Shown piece by piece: positions 34,601-38,140 of a DNA stretch of 38,140 nt (within the stretch, counting starts at the first letter, position 1; each line of letters begins with the position of its first letter). The notes under the pieces are model-generated. The model was not told the origin of the DNA and did no database searches. It saw only the letters and a list, made by a program, of their open reading frames with translations. The translations under genes were made by a program, and so were the position numbers. The stretch covers positions 1 to 38,140 of the forward strand of contig JAHFDY010000019.1 in NCBI GenBank assembly GCA_023248735.1. The letters are read 5' to 3'. This DNA comes from Myxococcales bacterium. GTDB lineage: Bacteria; Myxococcota_A; Polyangia; Polyangiales; Polyangiaceae.

Positions 34601-35139
34601 GGGTCGTGTCGGTACTGACGAAGCCACGCGAGGCCGAGATCGAGAACGTACGCGCGAGGTCCAGATGGATTCGACATGTCGAGCATGACATTCGACGGCT
34701 TTAGGTCCCCGTGAATGATCCCGCGGGCGTGGGCGTGTCCAAGACCCGCGAGCACCTGATCGACCATCATCCAAATGACGGGCCACGCCATCTGCGTGGT
34801 GTGCATCCACTCGTGGATGCTTCGACCTGGCAACAAGTCCATGACGAGATAGGGCGAGTTGTCCGGCAACATGCCGAAGTCACGCGCGCGTACGATTGCC
34901 GGGTGGTCGAGCGTCGCAACCGCGCGGGCTTCTTGATGAAACCACCAATACTCCTCGGGTCGATGCGGCCCGCCGTCGGGATGCTTCAGGCGCTTAAGCG
35001 CGACGCGATCGCCCGTCACAAGGTCGCGGCACAGGTACACCATGCCCATGCCGCCCTTGCCCAGCTCGCGCAACACTTCGTAGCGCTGCACGAGCACATG
35101 GCCGATCTCGGATGGTGGGGGCGTGCTGGGCGAAGCCAT
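31675..35139 (-). CDS. Ser/Thr kinase fused to AAA-type ATPase and TPR repeats (PknK/MalT-like)
   Basis: The product is 1154 residues from ATG at 35139. The kinase domain (about 20-295) has GKGGMG (27-32), Lys49 in VALKRL, HGDLKPSN (143-150, Asp145), DLG (167-169 replacing DFG) and APEQ (203-206). An ATPase domain follows with GEAGVGKSR (363-371) and LLWLDDLHLAS (Walker B). The C-terminal third (about 780-1130) is TPR-like: RHIGRLEEARDQAESARAAF, RLLGHIASDLGTLGIARSQL, LGEIDYLLGDHVTARNFLKD. Such proteins sense input through the TPR/ATPase and signal by phosphorylation. No membrane helix is seen. It may be autoregulated. Confidence 0.93.
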   Translation of the reverse strand: MASPSTPPPSEIGHVLVQRYEVLRELGKGGMGMVYLCRDLVTGDRVALKRLKHPDGGPHRPEEYWWFHQEARAVATLDHPAIVRARDFGMLPDNSPYLVMDLLPGRSIHEWMHTTQMAWPVIWMMVDQVLAGLGHAHARGIIHGDLKPSNVMLDMSNPSGPRAYVLDLGLAWLRQYRHDPRLDGTQAPEVAQHAGAGTVGWVAPEQIRKLAPFVGAPTDFYALGCIMYRVLSGKEVFEGTAQEVLRAHKRSPVPLPKLAEGIPPEVGTYILQLLEKRPWARYEFAADARRAWAAVRPAGAKPLEDLVTTRSVSTERVKALAPGLLSLRAAPLVARQHERAELLRMLDDIIVGRTKQTMVVMTGEAGVGKSRLAEWLCEHVHETGKMLPLRARYGRIPTPLDGVTGAISTYYGLESADRIMVEQTLMSRWEVTKDDDEALTWVAATAEWLRPSSAGESQAIGPTGKRFVLDRPELRWVVVRRLMQRLTKDRPVLLWLDDLHLASQNTFEMISRLRLSAPEVPMLMLITARSETLSTDLDASLRMETLRNEWSGTVMDLEPLGNEETEMLLRSTLPLADDAVRRAVEQTRGNPLFALQLLHAWAGGGYLKLEDGRYRVPADALQGRAITTAELWDERIRGIPIDLRLAAYATAALGDDVRGEVLRALIASLGMDVNDALIALTRSQILLAAQHDQFRWPHALLQEHLLERLNERNDAPAIYRLAATALSKHPAVWSRRIMKHRVTNFLKAGDDEPAARLMFEFIRASWARGRDTAATLRDLEMLKGRVTGTAAAEYSLWRSEALRHIGRLEEARDQAESARAAFAAVGDDAREAHALRLLGHIASDLGTLGIARSQLLLAHARFKKLGDERGQAQSEIVLGEIDYLLGDHVTARNFLKDAVDRCTKVGDALGRAQCFILLALIELSLGRSPRGRELLLGARGEFDAIGYRLGISQCDIALAHTDHRALDFARARTRALSARTAFRELQNPRGEAGCERLLSMIAFDSDDFEAARAHAQVALRIYERLHDPWGRCESTVLLAHVALAEDATNAATLVQASLEIELDDAEPRQHRHLAAAWLAHAEGRAADAAAEIDHARLCFGDTNRTGDHTPQLLTRMATLGWKGDAALRLKDWLAQLDEEAPSSQMGAPKRGQMG

Positions 35140-35177
35140 CGCCTCGAAAGAGTACCGAACTTTCGGTCAATGGTGAC

Positions 35178-35870
35178 TCAAAGTGGCGAAACGTGCGAAA
35201 CGTCCGAGGCCCCTTGCGCTTTCACAGGATCGATGCCTCTCCGCTTTCTTGGCATCGTGTTGAAGATGAGATCCCAAAGCGGGGATGATACGCCAAAACC
35301 GCCCTCCGAATCGGCGTGGTGGTGGATCATGTGATGCTTGCGGAGGTACTTTCCGACGCGCGTCGTCGGCCGGAAGTAGTGCACGTAGTAGTGCGTTCCG
35401 TCGTAGGCGAGATAACCGATCGCGAACCCGGCAAAGAATGCGTGCGCTGCTGCGTGGCCCATCACCAGAGCAAAAAGCGCATAGAAAATGGCTGCGAGCG
35501 GCACGCTCGTCGGTAGCGGCATGACAAGGCGATCTTTGTCATGTGGATAGTCGTGATGAACGCCGTGAAGGAGGAAGTGAATGCGCTTTCCTGCCCTCGT
35601 GCCGTTGGTCCAATGAAAGACCCAGCGATGGAGAATGTACTCAGCGAAAGTCCACGTCAGCGTGCCAATCGCGAAGTACCCGGCGATCGAGAGCAGCGGC
35701 AACCCGTAATGGATGCGACCCCGAAAGAGCGCCCCCGCAATTACGGGAAGCCACGCAACAAAAATGGTTGCCGGATGAATGCGTGAAAACCACTCGATCA
35801 GATCGTTGTTGAACATACGCGTCGAGTTTGTTCCCGCGATCGGCTCGCCGGGCATCGTCTTAGTCGTCAT
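35178..35870 (-). CDS. Fatty acid hydroxylase (sterol desaturase superfamily)
   Basis: The product is 230 residues from ATG at 35870, chosen for the GGAGG ribosome site 8 nt upstream; the frame is open to 35960. Four to five membrane helices surround the di-iron histidine clusters HRWVFH (81-86), HFLLHGVHHDYPH (98-110), THYYVHY (159-165) and HHMIHHH (179-185). This is the FA2H/Scs7-like fatty acid hydroxylase pattern, suggesting 2-hydroxylation of fatty acids or ceramides in the membrane, fitting hydroxy-fatty acids and sphingolipids known in myxobacteria. It is divergent from the MarR gene with a 256-bp region. Confidence 0.9.
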   Translation of the reverse strand: MTTKTMPGEPIAGTNSTRMFNNDLIEWFSRIHPATIFVAWLPVIAGALFRGRIHYGLPLLSIAGYFAIGTLTWTFAEYILHRWVFHWTNGTRAGKRIHFLLHGVHHDYPHDKDRLVMPLPTSVPLAAIFYALFALVMGHAAAHAFFAGFAIGYLAYDGTHYYVHYFRPTTRVGKYLRKHHMIHHHADSEGGFGVSSPLWDLIFNTMPRKRRGIDPVKAQGASDVSHVSPL

Positions 35871-35892
35871 CACATCTGCCTCCGAAGGCCGT

Positions 35893-35912
35893 GACGCTAA
35901 AGCGCTAGCGTC
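35893..35912. promoter_or_regulatory. Palindrome upstream of the fatty acid hydroxylase gene
   Basis: GACGCTA (35893-35899) and TAGCGTC (35906-35912) flank AAGCGC. The perfect 7-bp arms are 22 nt before the hydroxylase start, in the divergent region shared with the MarR gene. It is a candidate operator for MarR, or a leader hairpin. Confidence 0.45.
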
Positions 35913-36126
35913 GGGTGAGCAATTGTAGGGTCGTGTGAAAAATCCTTCGCGCGCACACAATTTCCCATATTTTCCACGTTGAGGGTTCCTCGCAAACGGC
36001 GCACTTGAAGTTACCTATCTGAGCCGATCTCTGCCCTAGCACAAGATTCTCGTACACACGAAATCAGTGCCGACGTCGAAGCGCACTTGACTCGGAGACG
36101 AAAGTTGAAGAGTACAGACAACTCCC

Positions 36127-36567
36127 ATGGCCGACCACGAAAGGTTCGCTCGCGTCGCGACTGTGCTCTCGCGCAGTTTCGGTCGCATCAGTCGTGACGC
36201 TGCGCGTTCTGGCGACGTTACCCCACAACAGGCTGACACGTTGCTTGTCATCGCTGAGCGCGGCGCTATGTCGACTTCCGCGATCGCGGAGGTGCTTGGC
36301 ATCGATCCCTCGACGGCAAGTCGCAACCTGGCCGGTCTCGAAAATCCGAGCGACCGCGATCGCAAGGGTGGTTTCATTACCCGAAGGAAAGACACCGAGG
36401 ATGGTCGGCAGACCGACATCCGCCTGACCCCACGTGGCCGAAGAACCGTCGACGCGATCACCGAAAGTAACGAGAAGTTGTTTGGCGCAGTGCTTGAGCG
36501 GTTGCCGAAGAACGATCGCGTGAAGTTCTTCGACATGCTCGATCAAGTCGCAAAAGCACTCGGCTGA
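36127..36567 (+). CDS. MarR-family transcriptional regulator
   Basis: The product is 146 residues from ATG at 36127. The winged-helix core is about residues 35-105: TPQQADTLLVIAERGAMSTS, IAEVLGIDPSTASRNLAGLE (recognition helix), then the wing GFITRRKDTEDGRQTDIRLT. The flanking helices would dimerise. MarR proteins usually repress divergent or own genes until a phenolic or lipid ligand binds. It diverges from the fatty acid hydroxylase and is followed 9 bp later by an esterase gene, so both are likely targets (inference). Confidence 0.93.
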   Translation: MADHERFARVATVLSRSFGRISRDAARSGDVTPQQADTLLVIAERGAMSTSAIAEVLGIDPSTASRNLAGLENPSDRDRKGGFITRRKDTEDGRQTDIRLTPRGRRTVDAITESNEKLFGAVLERLPKNDRVKFFDMLDQVAKALG

Positions 36568-36575
36568 GGCAGACG

Positions 36576-37670
36576 TTGTTGACCGAGGCGCTATCGAAGG
36601 CAAGGCTTGAGGCCGAGCGACGTGTGGCAAGGCGTTTGTTCGCCTCACCCCTTGCTTGTCGGTTGCTCGCTGGATGGCGCGGGGATCCTATCGATGGAAG
36701 ACGCGTGAGTGCGGACCTCGCGGCAATGCTGCGTCTCGCGGAGCTACAGGGCATGGCGCCAGTCTCGTCGCTAACGCCCGTGCAAGCACGTCGCGATCTC
36801 GCGCGCTCGGTCGCCCTATGCGCCGAGGCTCCGGCGTCGGATGTGGACACGAGCACCGTTTTTTTCGCCGGACCCGATTCGAAACTGCGGGTGAACGTTT
36901 ATGTTCCAAGAGGATTGCCGCCGCTTTCGCCCGCGGTGCTCTATATCCACGGCGGCGGATGGGTGACGGGTGATGTTGACGTCTACAACGTCTTCGCCGG
37001 TCGTCTTGCATCGGCGACGCGCACCACGGTGTTCTCGCTCGACTATCGCCTCGCTCCCGAACACAAGTTTCCCTCGCAACCGGACGATTGTCTGGCAGCG
37101 TGGCGCTGGCTCAAGTCACAAGCAGGCCCCTTTCGTTTTGATCCTGCTCGGGTCGCGGTGAGTGGCGACAGCGCCGGGGGAAGCTTGTCGGCACTCGTCG
37201 CACAGGAGAGCGCGAACGATGCGTTTCGTCCGGCGTTGCAGGCGCTCATCTACCCAAGTCTCGACGCCACGTTCGCGCACCCCTCACATGAGAGTTTGCG
37301 CGAAGGGTTCTTTTTGACCCGCGAATCTATTGATTGGTACCTCGCGCATTACGCCGGGTCGAATCCCGATCGCCTTGATCCGAGGTTGTCTCCTCTCCTC
37401 GCGCCCGACCCCATGCCGAAGGTCCCGGCGCTCATTTTCACCGCAGGACTCGATCCGCTTCGCGACGAAGGGTTGGCGTATGCGATGCGGCTCCGCGCGA
37501 CAGGTGCGGCCGTCTATCACCGGGAATTTGCCGACATGGTGCACGGTTTCGCGCTGATGGCAGGCGTTGCGCGGGGGCCGCTTCGCGCGACCGACGAAAT
37601 GCGAAACGCGATTGGGCGAGTCCTTCACGCTCCCGACATTGCCGAGGCAGTGGCGTCGCATACGCAATAG
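36576..37670 (+). CDS. HSL-family alpha/beta hydrolase (esterase/lipase)
   Basis: The product is 364 residues, starting TTG at 36576 or the next TTG. An N-terminal cap-like helical region (1-95) precedes the hydrolase domain: HGGGW (125-129, oxyanion), DYRLAPEHKFP (156-166), GDSAGG (197-202, nucleophile Ser199), GLDPLRDEG (acid, near 291) and MVHGFA (His near 322). This is the hormone-sensitive-lipase group, hydrolysing short to medium acyl esters. The length is slightly long because of the N-terminal cap. It is co-directional with MarR (8-bp gap) and converges with the DUF433 gene. Confidence 0.92.
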   Translation: MLTEALSKARLEAERRVARRLFASPLACRLLAGWRGDPIDGRRVSADLAAMLRLAELQGMAPVSSLTPVQARRDLARSVALCAEAPASDVDTSTVFFAGPDSKLRVNVYVPRGLPPLSPAVLYIHGGGWVTGDVDVYNVFAGRLASATRTTVFSLDYRLAPEHKFPSQPDDCLAAWRWLKSQAGPFRFDPARVAVSGDSAGGSLSALVAQESANDAFRPALQALIYPSLDATFAHPSHESLREGFFLTRESIDWYLAHYAGSNPDRLDPRLSPLLAPDPMPKVPALIFTAGLDPLRDEGLAYAMRLRATGAAVYHREFADMVHGFALMAGVARGPLRATDEMRNAIGRVLHAPDIAEAVASHTQ

Positions 37671-37682
37671 AACCGCTACAGG

Positions 37683-38009
37683 TTACTTTTCAGAGAAAGG
37701 TAACCCCAACTGCGACATTTTCGACGGGTCGAGCGCTTTCGACTCTTCGGCGCTGAGCGCGGCTTGCTCGCGTGCGAGATCCGTTTCAACCAGAGCCTGA
37801 TTGTCGAACGCAAACGACAGCGCGTCGAGCACGCGGGCGGGCCCCAAGGTTGGATAGCGTTTCAAGATCACTTCAACGCTCGATCCCTTCCGGAACCACG
37901 ACCAGAGTCTACGAACGGGCACGCGCGAGCCCCGAATGAACGGGCTGCCCGATACGAGCTCGACGTGTGGATGCGCAACGACGACAGGTGGAAGCGGCTC
38001 CGTCATCAT
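37683..38009 (-). CDS. DUF433 antitoxin-like protein
   Basis: The product is 108 residues from ATG at 38009 (another ATG at 38006; a GTG at 38075 would add 22 residues without a family match). The DUF433 core is VSGSPFIRGSRVPVRRLWSW, GSSVEVILKRYPTLGPARVL, ALSFAFDN and VETDLARE. DUF433 proteins are winged-helix antitoxins usually followed by a DUF5615 PIN-like toxin. Here the gene is followed within 13 bp by the convergent esterase, so no toxin lies downstream; 38010-38140 upstream shows no other recognisable gene. It looks like a solitary antitoxin or one whose partner lies elsewhere. Confidence 0.85.
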   Translation of the reverse strand: MMTEPLPPVVVAHPHVELVSGSPFIRGSRVPVRRLWSWFRKGSSVEVILKRYPTLGPARVLDALSFAFDNQALVETDLAREQAALSAEESKALDPSKMSQLGLPFSEK

Positions 38010-38140
38010 CGACTGAGCTTCTTCCACCTTTCGCCGTTGGGCAATATGCGTGTGTGTCTCTCCCAGACCCGCCACGCCGAGGAGGCCCTCATACGTTGAC
38101 CGTGTGCGTTCACGCGGCCTCCGTACTTACGTCCCCGTCT

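Noticed and set aside
36060-36126. Possible TTGACT promoter and GTTG/CAAC repeat before the MarR gene
   Set aside because: The -10 match is poor and the repeat is only 4 bp, so it is not listed as a feature.

Overview
The window looks like chromosomal DNA of a myxobacterium-like organism (Myxococcota, perhaps the Polyangiales side). The grounds are GC-rich codon use, three Hanks-type Ser/Thr kinase genes, a kinase-AAA-TPR giant, a PEGA-domain protein, about ten secreted lipoproteins (several with Ala/Asp-rich linkers after the lipobox), an NtrC-type regulator and a HEAT-repeat sulfatase-like protein. No rRNA, tRNA, CRISPR array, insertion sequence or prophage was recognised. Taxonomy is inferred from gene style only.

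Layout. 1-1260 (minus strand) is accessory DNA: the start of a nucleotidyltransferase, its small upstream partner with operator-like palindromes, and a decayed BrnT/BrnA toxin-antitoxin remnant (5'-truncated toxin, frameshifted antitoxin) fused to the end of a Cys-rich lipoprotein gene. 1260-1749 holds no convincing gene. 1750-3972 holds three lipoprotein genes, the outer two being diverged duplicates. 4047-8975 (plus) carries a metallo-beta-lactamase-fold phosphodiesterase-like enzyme, a HelD-like UvrD-superfamily helicase, UppS and another lipoprotein. 17025 down to 9063 (minus) is a tightly packed run: greA, recG, a membrane sulfatase-HEAT protein, a YfgM-like TPR membrane protein and bamB. 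17076-21943 (plus) runs a small conserved-looking protein, a Ser/Thr kinase, a PEGA protein, bamD and an NtrC-type response regulator. Convergent to it (minus) are a pseudokinase and a GT39-type glycosyltransferase. Dut and guaA are divergent. 26881-28623 has a small lipoprotein, a 52-residue protein with its own terminator and a SprT/DUF2786 metalloprotease-like protein. 28633-31329 has an alpha/beta hydrolase, a SUMF1-domain lipoprotein and an M15/extensin-like lipoprotein. 31353-35139 (minus) has a 36-residue basic protein with a strong terminator and the kinase-AAA-TPR protein. 35178-37670 is a lipid-related locus: fatty acid hydroxylase divergent from a MarR regulator and an HSL-type esterase. 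The right end holds a DUF433 antitoxin-like gene without a visible toxin.

How the genes work together. Two accessory lipoproteins of outer-membrane protein assembly (BamB, BamD) sit in separate operons. BamD is embedded among a kinase, a PEGA protein and an NtrC-type activator, so that operon may couple envelope assembly to phospho-signalling (inference). The pseudokinase paired with a membrane glycosyltransferase is the most unusual signalling arrangement. The toxin-antitoxin-like genes lie at both ends in incomplete or decayed forms.
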